A stretch of 64,000 bases of DNA from Brachyhypopomus gauderio. Taxonomy: Eukaryota; Chordata; Actinopteri; Gymnotiformes; Hypopomidae. The stretch is taken from contig NC_135222.1 of the NCBI RefSeq assembly GCF_052324685.1, forward strand, positions 9,901,373 through 9,965,372, written 5' to 3'. Each line of letters opens with the position of its first letter. Position 1 is the first letter of the stretch. Positions 48,997-60,800 of the stretch are shown here, piece after piece. Made by a program: the position numbers and the translations under genes. Under the pieces are notes generated by a model. That model worked only from the letters and a program-made list of their open reading frames with translations, ran no database searches and was not told the origin of the DNA.

Positions 48997-49985
48997 ATAA
49001 AAACGTGGAGCAAAGAAAATTGTGAGGAAATTCACAGCCAAATTGGTTCAGTTGAATGGGGACTTGAACCTGGGACATTAGAAGTGGGAGAGTGCAAATT
49101 AAACCACCACTATGAGGGAGTAAGGGAAAAATTGGGGAGAAAACTGAAAGCTGGGAGTGCTTGTTGGAGATGTGAGGGGGCAGGTGACTCACCCAACCAG
49201 ATGGGCCAACATCCCTGTCACATCCACAGAAAACAAAAAGTGTAACTAAAAGGGATAAACCCTCATGACAAGGTCTGGGACTCAATCCTGGATCTGCACT
49301 AAAAAACAGAGGCTTTGACAGACACCATGCTACCACCGCAGATGTGGAGGTAGGTGACAGGAAGACAGACACTCAAGGACTGAGGGGAACTTCCCTTTGA
49401 AAGAACAACTTAAAACAGACACAAGGCATGCAGCCCTCAGAACAGGGAAGAAAGACTCAAGGGGAACCAGGAAATGGGGGAACCAGTTACCAGCAAAGCC
49501 CGTGTGCGTCTGTCAAACACCAAGACTTCATAAAGACCGAGTTTTGTGAAGCTGCAAAAATGATGTAAGGGGAATCAGACTAACGATTACATAATTGTTT
49601 GTTAGCTCGTACCCTCCCTCTGGTGGTTGCCTACTGGCGCTGCGAGCAACCCGTTAACCGGTCTAATGAAATTGTTAATATTGCTCAGCCACAAAGAATT
49701 TATCCAGTCTGTAGAATTAATTAGACCATAATCTCAACAATTACATAATGATCTCCATTCTTATGAATGATAATTGAGAAGGTGGTCTGCTTAAACTACA
49801 AGATTACTAATGTTGTAATTAATTAAATGCAACGTTTCAGAGCACAGAAACCGCTCTAACCAAGGTCCTAAATGATCATTACGTTTAACAGTGTGTAACA
49901 CAGAATGATTACACAGAGTGATGCAACGCTGAGAAGAACTAGATTTATTAGGGTCAAATCCATAATCAAAGTCATGTGCAGAGTC
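48997..49985. repeat. Long dispersed repeat X, copy 2
   Basis: See copy 1 (45340-46080). This copy has an extra 49386-49590. It lies between the LTR remnant and the complete LTR element. Confidence 0.85.
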
Positions 49986-50152
49986 AGAGAACCAACACAG
50001 AACAAAATATGATAACAACAAACAAGCAAACTAGAAAAAAACAAGTGAACACACTCTACAGGAAAACGGGTTAAACAACATGGAATGCCCAACATAAATA
50101 GCCTATATACAACATAATGAAGATTAACAAAATAATTAACAAAATAGCCTAA

Positions 50153-50980
50153 TGTAACGTTGCATAAGCAACGGAGCGAGGAGACGGACACAAACGCTGA
50201 GGACAGCGAGATTTAATAAAGGGAATACCAAATTCAGGGTCGAGGAGGAATGCATGGGTCAGATCGTCTAGGGCAGGGGTACTCAACTGGCGGACCGCGG
50301 TCCGGATCCGGACCCGAACGCAGTCCTGTCCGGACCCAATCTCATTCCTGATTAACTGGATACGGACTAAAACAAAACCGTAGCATTTATTTCAGGGCTA
50401 TTGAAAAAACACTCCGTCACGAGTGTTACGTTCGCCACCCCCGCTCAACAACTTACGTTCGCCACCCCGCTCAACAACTTACGTTCCCCGCCCCCCGCTC
50501 AACAACTTACGTTCGCCACCTCCGCCGCACCGGACCTCAGGTCACAGGTATCTGCCAAAATTGGACCGCGGACAAATTTAGTTGAGTACGCCTGGTCTAG
50601 GGAGTCCGAACATGAAACATAGAGCGTCATACTGAACACCGGGAAACAAAACACGGGTAAACTCAGAACGGCGGAACAAACAGGTAATACAGGGAAGCAG
50701 ACGAGAAATACTCACAACGGGAATACAACGCACGAAGCCAAAGCAGAAAGCACAAAGCACAAACAAAACCATGGATAACTAGACTAGGGGAATACTGGGA
50801 CTTAAATACAATGACATTTAACGAGGGACAGATGACGGTGATAACACGGGGCGTGGTAACAAACAAGGAATCACGAAGACAAACGAGCGGGGCGGGATAA
50901 ACGGGCAAGGAATGACAGAACCACGATAACAGAGACATTGGAGTGACAGCGGGGAGAGGGGGGCGTAGCCATACGTGACA
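50153..50980 (-). repeat. 3' LTR of the 50-55 kb element (holding a MITE)
   Basis: 828 bp, exactly 329 bp longer than its partner. The excess equals the 321-bp MITE plus its 8-bp target duplication. Outside the MITE the two LTRs differ only at scattered bases (for example GAGGACAGC versus GAGGAGAGC), which points to a fairly recent insertion. Confidence 0.95.
50274..50594. mobile_element. hAT MITE within one LTR, TSD GTCTAGGG
   Basis: CAGGGGTACTCAACTGGCGG at the left, AGTTGAGTACGCCTG at the right, perfect 8-bp duplication GTCTAGGG (50266-50273, 50595-50602). The other LTR shows the unoccupied site, GATCGTCTAGGGAGTCC, near 54675. It holds a short repeat CTCAACAACTTACGTTCGCC (three times), of the kind also found once at 253-273. 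Confidence 0.97.
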
Positions 50981-51273
50981 GTACCCCCCCTCAAAGCGTG
51001 CCACTCCGGGGCACGCAAGGGTAGACAGGACAGGAAAACAGACCCGGACAGGACAAAGCAGGACAAGGAGACAGAGGCAGGGCAGAGACAGGGGAACCAG
51101 AGACCGGCCAGGAGCTGGGCTGGGGCATGGCGGTACACGGGGCACAGGGAGATCGGACAGGGCAAGGGGCAGGAGCAGGGCTGGACAGGACAGGACCGGG
51201 GACAGACACGGGAGTGGGGCCAGGGTACAGGGCAGAGGCAAACACAGAGGCGAAGACGTTATGGACAACAGAG

Positions 51274-53039
51274 TAGTGTTGCACGGTATACCGATACTAG
51301 AGTAGTATCGCGATACTTCGTCACTAAAAACGGTACTATACCCCGTTTGCTTAGTATCGGTGCTATAGGACGAAGTGCGTTTTTTTTTTTATTTAAGAGC
51401 AGTATTTCCAAAGAGTGCCACACGGGGGCAGTGTGCGCGTACAGCAGTGCAGCGCTTGCCTCCTCTCTGCAGAATAAAAAGAATCGGTGTACGATGGCTG
51501 ATAATACAAGCAATATTGCGGACTGTCCTCAGCTTGTTGAAAAACTACACGCACTAAGCGAAATATGGAATTATTTGCATACATTTCAGACAGTCATGGC
51601 AACCCCGTGGACACATCAAAACCGGTCTGCAAACGGTGCTTTAAAGCTGTACCAACCAAAGGAGCCAATCGATTCTTTTTACATAAAATGCGCTTTCGTT
51701 TGACCCACCCAAGGTGTCGTAATGCACAGAACAGTTGGTAATGCTGAAATGGCAGCTAAAACAAACGCAGTGTGTTCGCAGCTCGTCTTAATTAAACAAG
51801 TAAAGCAGCAGAAGTGCTGTGTGGAAATACTTTGTATTCGAAGCAGATACAGATGGAAAACTGAAGGACATGAACAAGCCAGTTTGCAGGCGGTGCTTTC
51901 GGAACATTTCAACGAAGGGCGCTAAAGCCTGGTTTATACTTGACGTGCCGCGAGCAGCGCGAGGGTCCGCGCGGCGAAAATGATGTAATCGCGGTAGCCT
52001 CGCGCGCTGTCAATTCGCGAGGTCGTGCACCTCTAGAATTTTGTAACTTAGCGCGCGCCGCAGCGTAATGAACAGTCATGTTTGTAGGGTTCATACACCA
52101 ACAAGGTGGAATTAAAGCACTTGTACGTCACTTTCAAGGTCCATTTCAATATTTCCCAGCACGTTAAACTTTAGTTAAATATTTATACATATACTCGAAA
52201 TAATTCGCTTTTTTATCACATTATTTAATGATTGTTTATTTTCAAAACGCCCAATTTTAACGTCTTCACGTTCTCTCATGTTTCGTCCTGGAATTACAAG
52301 AGGCTCGTATTTGTTAACGTAACACAAGAGAACGGTTCAGTCAGACACATATTTGTTTCAAGCATTTTCAAGCACGCGGACAAGGTGTGCGGACTCACGC
52401 GCTACGGTCACTTGCGAAAGTTTAAACCTAGCTTAACACAACGAATCTGGCCAAACACCTGAAGGCACGCATATTTGTACAAAACATTCCAAGAGGTTGG
52501 TGATTATTCCCATTTCTAGTATTATAGCATACAAAATTATGTGTCCGATTATGGTATCCTAGCAAATGTCATATTCTTGGTTTAAGAGCCGTAAGTGCGA
52601 CAGCATACAGGGAGAAAAAAAAGAGTGATCGTACTACAATGGATCAATCATCTATGAATACTGAACTCTAATACTGAAGTTTTAGTTACTTAAAGAGTTA
52701 AAGTTGTTTAAAGTATACTTAAAATACACTTTTTGCACTAGCCTTTTTTAACTTCTAAATGTGAATTCCAGAGTGCACTACTATTATTTATGTTAATTTA
52801 TATTAATGTACAATTATTTATTTTTCTGTTTTAATGTGGTAGGGACTACACCTTTAATTTATTTGACATTTGTGAAACAAAATACAATATTCATTTGTTT
52901 GTTTATAAAAAACAAATAAAAAGCCTTTAAAACGGAAATGAGCACAGTATCTGACTTTGGTATCGAAAATCGTATCGAATTTCAATACTTTTTAAAGTAT
53001 CGTATCGAAGTTGTAATTCTTAGTATCATGACAACACTA
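51274..53039 (+). mobile_element. 1.77-kb hAT element with decayed BED domains
   Basis: Ends TAGTGTTGCACGGTAT and ATGACAACACTA with CAACAGAG/CAACCGAG duplications (one mismatch). Both ends are full of GTATCG motifs. Two separate remnants of a BED zinc finger occur, near 51560-51720 and 51830-51925, in broken frames, each with the CKRCF- or CRRCF-type half. The region 51930-52090 (GGTTTATACTTGACGTGCCG onward) looks like a further small insertion. No catalytic domain remains. Confidence 0.9.
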
Positions 53040-53394
53040 CAACCGAGATAGGGACAGGAACAAGGTGAGTGATGACTTGGGGAACAGACATGGGGACCGG
53101 GACAGAGACGACACCACCGGAAACAGACACAGGAACAGGAACATGGACACGAACAGACACAACCACGGGGACAGGAACCAAAACAAAGCCAGGGACGGAA
53201 CACGGGAGCAAGGGGGGCACAGGCATAGAGGCAGGAACACGGGGCGGAGCAGACAACACACTGAGTCCAAGCCCACACGTGGGCAGCACAGTCTCTGTGG
53301 TGACAGGCGGGGTCCGCTGACGGGCAGCGGGAACAGGCGCGGGCGGGCAGCGGGAACAGGCGCGGGCGGGCGGCGGGCAGCGGGAACGGGCACC

Positions 53395-53520
53395 GGCGTG
53401 GACGACCTCTCCTGGGTCGCGGGGACAGGAACCGGCGTGGACGACCCCTCCTGGGTCGCGGGGACAGGAACCGGCGTGGACGACCCCTCCTGGGTCGCGG
53501 GGACAGGAACCGGCGTGGAC
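53395..53520. repeat. 39-bp tandem repeat in the LTR-element ORF
   Basis: About three to four copies of a unit with GGAACCGGCGTGGACGACC and CCTCCTGGGTCGCGGGGACA, encoding in minus sense a 13-residue motif of the type STPVPVPATQEGS. Confidence 0.9.
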
Positions 53521-53597
53521 TGCCGACGGGCTGCGGGAACGGGAACTGGCGTGGACGACCTCCTCGGGATCACGGGAACAGGCCGCAGACGTGACAT

Positions 53598-53999
53598 GAC
53601 GTCCTCGGGGGGCGGAGTCGCCGCACTGACGTCCTCGGGGGGCGGAGTCGCCGCACTGACGTCATCGGGGGGGCGTGTCCGCCATACTGATGTCATCGGG
53701 GGGCGTGTCCGCCATACTGACGTCCTCGGGCGGCGTGTCCGCCATACTGACGTCCTCGGGCGGTGTGTCCGCCATACTGACGTCCTCGGGCGGCGTGTCC
53801 GCCATACTGACGTCATCGGGGGGCGTGTCCGCCATACTGATGTCATCGGGGGGCGTGTCCGCCATACTGACGTCCTCGGGCGGTGTGTCCGCCATACTGA
53901 CGTCCTCGGGCGGCGTGTCCGCCATACTGACGTCCTCGGGCGGCGTGTCCGCCATACTGACGTCATCGGGGGGCGTGTCCGCCATACTGACGTCCTCCG
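53598..53999. repeat. 30-bp tandem repeat, about 13 units
   Basis: The unit GACGTCCTCGGGCGGCGTGT plus CCGCCATACT recurs every 30 bp, with C/A and C/T variants (GTCATC, GATGTC). In minus sense each unit encodes ten residues, DVSMADTPPE or D. The first two units vary (SAATPPPEDV). One unit is 31 bp (seven G at about 53665) and breaks the frame. Confidence 0.96.
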
Positions 54000-54735
54000 G
54001 GTTCCGAGCCGGCCACTCCTGAGGCGAGTGGCTACTGCGTCCCCCCAAAAAATTCTTGGGGGGCCTTCGGGGAGCGGCTTCCGGGATCAGCGGAGGGAGG
54101 TCTTCTTCCACGGGGTCCGGGTTGAGCCTGGAAGAACACACAGACACACACGCCCCTCGGTGGCTCTCTCTGCGATGGCTCCGCCTCCTCTGAGGCGTCG
54201 GGAGCTCGCAGCAGCCATTGAGAGCCGACCGAGGGTTAAGCCAAAGCTCGTCTGTGCATTCCCTCCGTCTGCCCGCTGCTTGCACCACAGGTTGCTCACC
54301 CCTGTGGTGTTCGTCAAGCAGGGCAGACTCACAGCGCTCAATAGGAGTCTCGCCGCGAAAGCCAGTAGTGAGAGACTGCGCTTTCTTCGGTCTGCGACGA
54401 GACTTCCTTGTTCCCACAGCGCCAGGGGTATTCCTGTCTCCGGCTCGTTCGCGCTGTAACACATGAGAGTTAAACCGCACTGAAGCAGCCAACAACTCGT
54501 TACAGCGACCAAACTCACCGGAGTCTCGCTCCCTCGCTGTGTCCTTGTAAGATCCGTGGTTATGTAACGTTGCATAAGCAACGGAGCGAGGAGACGGACA
54601 CAAACGCTGAGGAGAGCGAGATTTAATAAAGGGAATACCAAATTCAGGGTCGAGGAGGAATGCATGGGTCAGATCGTCTAGGGAGTCCGAACATGAAACA
54701 TAGAGCGTCATACTGAACACCGGGAAACAAAACAC
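53665..54735 (-). pseudogene. Gag-position ORF of the LTR element, with decapeptide repeats
   Basis: The minus frame opens at an ATG inside the LTR (54735), crosses the LTR boundary at 54563 without a stop, and runs through a basic/acidic region to the DVSMADTPPE repeats. After the 31-bp unit near 53665 it must shift frame to continue into the Pro/Val-rich 13-residue repeats, and is then cut by the hAT element at 53039. The 357-codon open part has no recognisable capsid, zinc knuckle or protease motif. The position and homologous remnant at 47869-48160 suggest a structural (gag-like) role, an inference only. Confidence 0.6.
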
Positions 54736-55061
54736 GGGTAAACTCAGAACGGCAGAACAAACAGGTAATACAGGGCAGCAGACGAGAAATACTCACAACG
54801 GGAATACAACGCACGAAGCCAAAGCAGAAAGCACAAAGCACAAACAAAACCACGGATAACTAGACTAGGGGAATACTGGGACTTAAATACAATGACATTT
54901 AACGAGGGACAGATGACGGTGATAACACGGGGCGTGGTAACAAACAAGGAATCACGAAGACAAACGAGCGGGGCGGGATAAACGGGCAAGGAATGACAGA
55001 ACCACGATAACAGAGACATTGGAGTGACAGCGGGGAGAGGGGGGCGTAGCCATACGTGACA
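54563..55061 (-). repeat. 5' LTR of the 50-55 kb element (intact)
   Basis: 499 bp, TGTAACGTTGCATAAGC to CATACGTGACA on the plus strand, same as the partner without the MITE. An AATAAA/TTTATT motif lies near 54623-54631. Confidence 0.95.
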
Positions 55062-56780
55062 CCTAAATTCCTCTAGGGTGGGCTAACAGCTAAAAGTATG
55101 CAGTCTACATTGGCCTAGGGTTGGCACACAGTGCTAGTTAGGTATAGAGTTATTATATATTTGGTAATTCAGTGGTTCCCTACAGTTGACACACAGACAA
55201 AAAGCTAATCTGAGGGCTAGATGACTTCTATGATTAGATTAGCCTCTGGTAATAATAGAATAGAATTACTAAAGTAATAAAGGTTTGGCACTCACCAGAG
55301 CGACGTGAACTAGTGTTATCTGGCCACTTTGGATTTTGGGTTAGATGGTTGCAATGTTTTGATTAGCCACTTTGGTAATAATGATAGGATTACAGTTAAG
55401 GTTACAGTTAGTGTTAGGGTTAACCCCAGGAAATCCCACTACACAAGTGTGATTCTATGAATCCCTTTGGCTCATTGTCTGGCTAGAAGATTTAACCATG
55501 AGCCAATCTGTAAGCCTGCTATTGATCTAAAATGTCCTGGTATTTGATGACTCTGTGATGCCATGTGTCCTAATAAAATTCCTGAAAAGGTCTAACCCTA
55601 CAGCATCAGCAATCCACCTCCTGTTTTGGGATTCAAAATGAGGGAATCTTGTGTATGCTTCTGAATTTAGTAGACTATATAGAAATGAATTTAGTAGACT
55701 ATATAGAAATGAAAAAGGCAGAAAAAGAGAAACCAGGGAGTCATTAGATTTTAGTTGATTAAACATGTTCACCTTGATCAACTGAAACTGAGATCTGACC
55801 TCACATTCAGAGTTCCCCTCATGTAATAGAGAAGTACGAATATCTGGTAATAAAGCAATAAGGGTCTCCAGTAATACATTAGTAAGGTATGTAGGCTAAT
55901 ACTGTAGTAAGGGTCTCAGGTAAAAGAGTAAAACACTGGAGATATTGACAGTCTATTCATTAATAGTTGTACTAAGAAGCAGTAGACTTGATGTTAATAC
56001 TACAAATAGCCTACAGCCAGTTTGATAATCTATTTTGCAAAATGATCAGTGAACTTGCATGTCTTCTACATTTTTATGTCACAATAATAATGACAAAAAA
56101 GAGTCAAATGTATTTTTTAGGGTACTATGTTCTCAGTCACAGAATATAACCTTTCACTCTGCATGTTTTTTGTAGTTTGTGTAGGCGGTGGGACGTACAC
56201 ACGGACTGTGTGCACAAGTGAACTGTATGAAAGTCGGTGAAAGTGAAATCACAAAGTGTCAATCCCCTCTAGTGGCTGCAGTACCGGTTTTTAACGCACT
56301 CCTTTCCAATGCAAGTCAACGGCTCATACAACAAACTTTAATTTCAAGTTACACATAATTTAGGAATTATTGCGCAATCGTGTTCTGTCAATTCTATACC
56401 ACCTCTCGACTCAAAAAATATTTTCGTTACAATTAACTGGTTTTGCAAAAGTTATTTAGTGATGTGGCGATGTAGTGGTGTTTGACCGTCACAGCCACGG
56501 TTGACTATGTTTTTTCAGTTAATAATCGGTTTAATCTGTTTAATCGGTTTATACGAAAACCTTAGAATAAATCTAGCGCAAAACAGCGTCTCAGGCATTG
56601 CGCAACGTATGTAACAATATTATGTAATTTATCTGGACATAGCTTTCAGTAGGCTACATTGAATTCCTACTGCAGTTGTGAACAGTTCTGAAAGAAATTT
56701 CTTCAGAACGGCTCATTTCACACAAAAGCCTGAGTGATCTCCAGCGTGTTTGCGTGGTAAAAACTGTAGCCTATACAGTG

Positions 56781-56856
<76 letters not shown>

Positions 56857-57649
56857 GTAGTAGTTTATTTATGTCCTAATTTCGTAAATTATATTTCACA
56901 AATAGAAATAAGTAAATAACCATACAAGAGCACCACACACCGGTCTACTTGTGCGCACACAAACATGTGCATGCGCACACACAAACAAGAACCATCACAA
57001 TGGATCAGGATGAACATATAGATGGATATAGTTAAACGGTTTTGTTGCACGGGGGTAGAATTATTTTAAAAAGCGTGATTAGATTTGAACACCACCCAGA
57101 TCGCCCTATCTTATAATAGCCGTACATCAGCCCCCTTCTGGAGATGAAGAACTCCACGTGTGCAGACTGTCAGACTGTATAAATCTTCCAGTATAAGGAA
57201 GTAATCCCTCTGTTGGCAAATAATATATTACAACAATCAGGGCAGTATCTGCTTTATTAACAGTCACGCTTGACGAATTGCCAACACCTTTGGGTTTGGG
57301 TGAACCTTCCAGACCACTGACGCATGCAGTCATCAGCAGGACCATTTGATCATCACAAAACAAGTTATTTGACCATTAGCCAACAACACAAAATAAGCCC
57401 TCATTTTAAGCTATATGCCTATAGATTTTGCACTGACTAATTATTATTTAGAGCACCTTCTGCACCCAGATTTCTTCACCTATTGATCTAAATTGTTTTT
57501 CAATAGGCAGTTGTTATTGTTGACATTACATTGTTTAGAGTTTAATTTTAAGAAAGATCGACCACTGCTTGCAGTTGTAATTTAGAAGGCGTTACTAAAC
57601 AGTTCTTCCTCTTCTAGATGCTCTAAACGGAATAGGCGACTTTCAAACC
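55062..57649. other. Intergenic sequence between the LTR element and the F-BAR gene
   Basis: Repeat X-like or gene sequences are absent. There is a 24-bp duplication (GAATTTAGTAGACTATATAG at 55662-55708) and a compound microsatellite, (CA)n at 56782-56821 and (GA)n at 56823-56854. No gene is recognised. Confidence 0.6.
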
Positions 57650-57829
57650 GTGACATGTCTTTGAGTTTCTTCCTCATTAAAGAAGAGGGCTCCATTAGCT
57701 TCACGACTGAGCACGTGCACATGCCCGAACCTTTCCCCTTTGATTTGTGGATCTCTAGCGACTGTGCAACTGTCATCTGTAGCGCCTTCTCTTCTCAAAA
57801 GGCAAAAGAAAAGACAGATACCGGTCAGA
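57650..57829 (+). promoter_or_regulatory. F-BAR gene 5' UTR and proximal promoter region
   Basis: Sequence before the ATG shows an E-box (CACGTG at 57712-57717), a purine-rich stretch (CAAAAGGCAAAAGAAAAGAC) near 57795-57815 that could bind PU.1/ETS factors, and a good Kozak purine setting (CAGAATGG). No TATA box. The transcription start is unknown. Confidence 0.4.
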
Positions 57830-60800
57830 ATGGCGGCTCTACAGTTCTGCGATGCGTTTTGGGTAAGCACCGATAACAATACTAGTACGTAGCACAGAAA
57901 TGTTAAATATTTCATTTATACTAAATGGTTAGAGAGAATATGATGTTCGTTATGCCGGGTAATTTAGGATAAGGTGAAAGGTTGTCATTTAAACTGCGTT
58001 GTTAGAAAGCTTTACTGACATCCTGGTGTTATCATGTTAAACATCAATAGAATTGTTTCCATTTATAAGTCACACCTTTAATGAAAGCCCAACCTGGCCG
58101 ATAGCTTTGCGCAGAACTTTACACCGTCCAAAGACGCGATCGAAGCCTTCAAATACCGAGATAAATGTCATTAGAAAAACGGGAAACTGACAGTGTCTTG
58201 AGATGTCCTACTGAATGAAAAGTAGCAAAGCATTTTCTGTGAGATAGGTTACAGATGGTTGCAATACACTGCAAGCCGATGTCACACTATAGTGTGCTAT
58301 AAAATGGTATTAAGCTTTTAAAACGGTATGGGCTGAAAATATAGCTTGTCCTAAAGTGCTAATGGACTAACAGTCCCGAGGGAAAATATATTGTGGAATT
58401 TTACAGTAAAACTAAGTTTACACAATTATTACAATAATAATTCATAGTTCTACTCGATCCTCTGCAGTTCAATCATGAGTACAGCTGTGAACTCCGTGAA
58501 CAGTTCAGACATCTTTTTTTTACAAATATATTTATACATACACATATTCAATATGTAAAAAATCACATTTATATGAGCAAAAGAGCCAAATACACAATTC
58601 CGATTTGTGATATCTATACAGTATTGTAAAATTGACTTTACAAGTCTGTACATTTGGATTCTGTTTGAGATAATTAATGTGTGCTTATTTTATATGAAGG
58701 TTCATTTACGGTTTGTTTTAGTGTATTCAAGTGTATGTGAACAGTTAAAAGGACTATGTAGACACAAAAAATATTTTAGTACAACCACTAAGATCAATTC
58801 ATAGCTTAACTGTAAACTGGTGAACTTCTCAGTCAAAGGAAGCTGCAAAGGTAATAGTAAAGCTGTTTGACATATAAAATGAACACTAAATCACTCAATC
58901 AAGTTTAGTTTGACAGCAGAACCTTGGAGTGGCTAAATAGCCACCAATAATGAATGAACATGCAATGTTCATTCTAAGAAAGCACAGTCCATGTTTTCTG
59001 GGCCGTTTGTGCTGCTATTATGAATAGAAGTTCTGACTCATTTAATCCCAGCACAGTACTGACATTCTTGATGAAACAAGCAAAAATATGGCTATTAACT
59101 CGCAATATCAGTGCTGTGCTGTGTATAGGTTAAAATACACATTAATAACCTCTAAAATGAGAATACACTACGTTATAGGGGGACGTGAATATGAATACTA
59201 AAACACACAAAATTAATAATGAAGCCTGACCAATTAGATATAGAAATACCAGTAAGTATAATATAAATGAATGTTGTACTCTGAACAACTTGAAACAAAC
59301 TTGTGTCATATAAATCAGCCAGTGTGCGGAAGACATGAAATTCATGTTTCTTACTTTTTGAAAGGAAATGTTGTGTTTATTTGATATGTACTAATCATAT
59401 ACTGTTTGTGACTAATATTACAATCACACCAACATGTTCAAGGAGATCTGTCATCATATAAATACATGACGTGTTCCAGTGACCCGTTAAAATAACACTG
59501 ATGAATGAAAAGCAACTACCATTGCACTCCAGCTGAAAAACCAGACATCTGGCCTAAAACCAGAATTTCCAACTTAAAACCAGACTGTCTGATTTAAAAC
59601 AGAATGCTTGGCCATTCTAGTAATGAGTGCTGTGCTTTTTAAGTAGTGGTGAAAAATTGTGTCTGCTGTGTCTCAGGGTTCAGACTTTTCCGATCGCTCG
59701 GGTTATGAGGCCATTCTCCAGAGGCTGAATGAAGGCAGACGAATGTGCAAGGATGTGGAGGAGTTGCTCAGAATGAGGTATACTTACTCAACCAGTACAA
59801 GCCAGTACAAACCACTACAAAGTTGCATAACAAGTACTGCACTTACACATCCAGTACAAAACGCAAGGGACATCATGTCAGTTTCCACCGTAGTGGTATT
59901 CCCACCTACACTGAGAGGTTAAAACACCTGCATTGTTTCTCCATTGGATATTTTCATTAAAGATGTGTATGTAAGGAGCACAGGGTCACAAATTATAATG
60001 CATCACATATTAAAACACATGGAATGGACAAAATGTAATAAATGGTGAATCAAGTATCCATCACTCAGTAGGAAATGTTAGTAATTTACACATGTTGATT
60101 TGTCATCAAAAGCACAGTACATGTGGCTATGGGAGGAGGAAGGTGGCATTGTGGTGACTGTCACAAAATGATATTTAAGGAAGCAAAAAGGACAAAAAAA
60201 ATACAGAAGTCAGCTAGCATGCAGAATGACTAATTGGGGTGGGGGAGACACGGCGGAGCAGCCACAGTAGAGATCAACATACAGCATTCTGCTCCCATTA
60301 AACAGCCTGACACAGGGACCAACATGTTAAACAACAGGTTAAACCATCAGGATGAAAACACCAGAACAGAAATGCATGCATAAACATTTATTTTATCTGC
60401 AACGACAAGAACAGGAGTCAGGGCCAGGGCAGTGTGACTTTGTGCGAAACTGAAACAAAAATTTACAATAAATTTCACCTTACAAAGCAAAAACCACAAG
60501 GGTGTTTAAAAATAGCATCAGTAAGAAGCCAGATAGTTCCTGTGACTGCTTGATAGCACGATATGATGTAGTGTGCTTACTCAAGGTTACCATTCAGCCC
60601 AACTTGGTGTCCATGTGTGTGTGTGTGTGTGTGTGACTAATTATTTCCCAATTTTCATGTGTACAGAGCAGTAGCAGAGGAGAAGTTTGGAAAGGAGCTG
60701 GTGGCAATAGCACGTAGATCAGGAGGTCACACAGAGATCAGGTCTGTTAGGATTTTATCCCACCCCTGTGTATTTACCTGACCGGGACCTGTTGATATAA

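Larger units (their letters stand above)
50153..55061 (-). mobile_element. Complete LTR retrotransposon, non-autonomous, with nested insertions
   Basis: Both LTRs are present (50153-50980 and 54563-55061) and a perfect 5-bp CCTAA flanks the whole unit (50148-50152, 55062-55066). In minus-strand sense the LTR runs TGTCACGTATGGC to CAACGTTACA. A purine tract (GAGGGGGGGTAC) lies directly before the 3' LTR (50981-50992). Removing the two nested hAT elements leaves about 1.8 kb of interior. There is no reverse transcriptase, protease or integrase, only a gag-position ORF with repeats, so the element depended on another for movement. LTR remnants at 4424-5545 and 47525-48985 appear related. Confidence 0.94.

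Noticed and set aside
48297-49000. Overlapping plus ORFs of 154-167 codons with Ser/Phe-rich translation
   Set aside because: They follow a pyrimidine-rich stretch of the truncated LTR element. All three frames are open by composition and none matches a protein family.
49791-50191. Minus ORFs of 76 and 107 codons with hydrophobic stretches
   Set aside because: They lie in repeat X copy 2 and cross into the LTR. The corresponding copy 1 frame is not conserved, so membrane-protein-like composition is incidental.
50975-51703. A 242-codon plus-strand ORF
   Set aside because: It joins antisense interior of the LTR element with the start of the hAT element at 51274. Only its last part (from 51494) reflects real transposase remnants.
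53065-54459. A 464-codon plus-strand ORF, the longest in the window
   Set aside because: It is the antisense shadow of the 30-bp and 39-bp repeats and the gag-like ORF of the LTR element. Frames stay open because the unit lengths are multiples of three.
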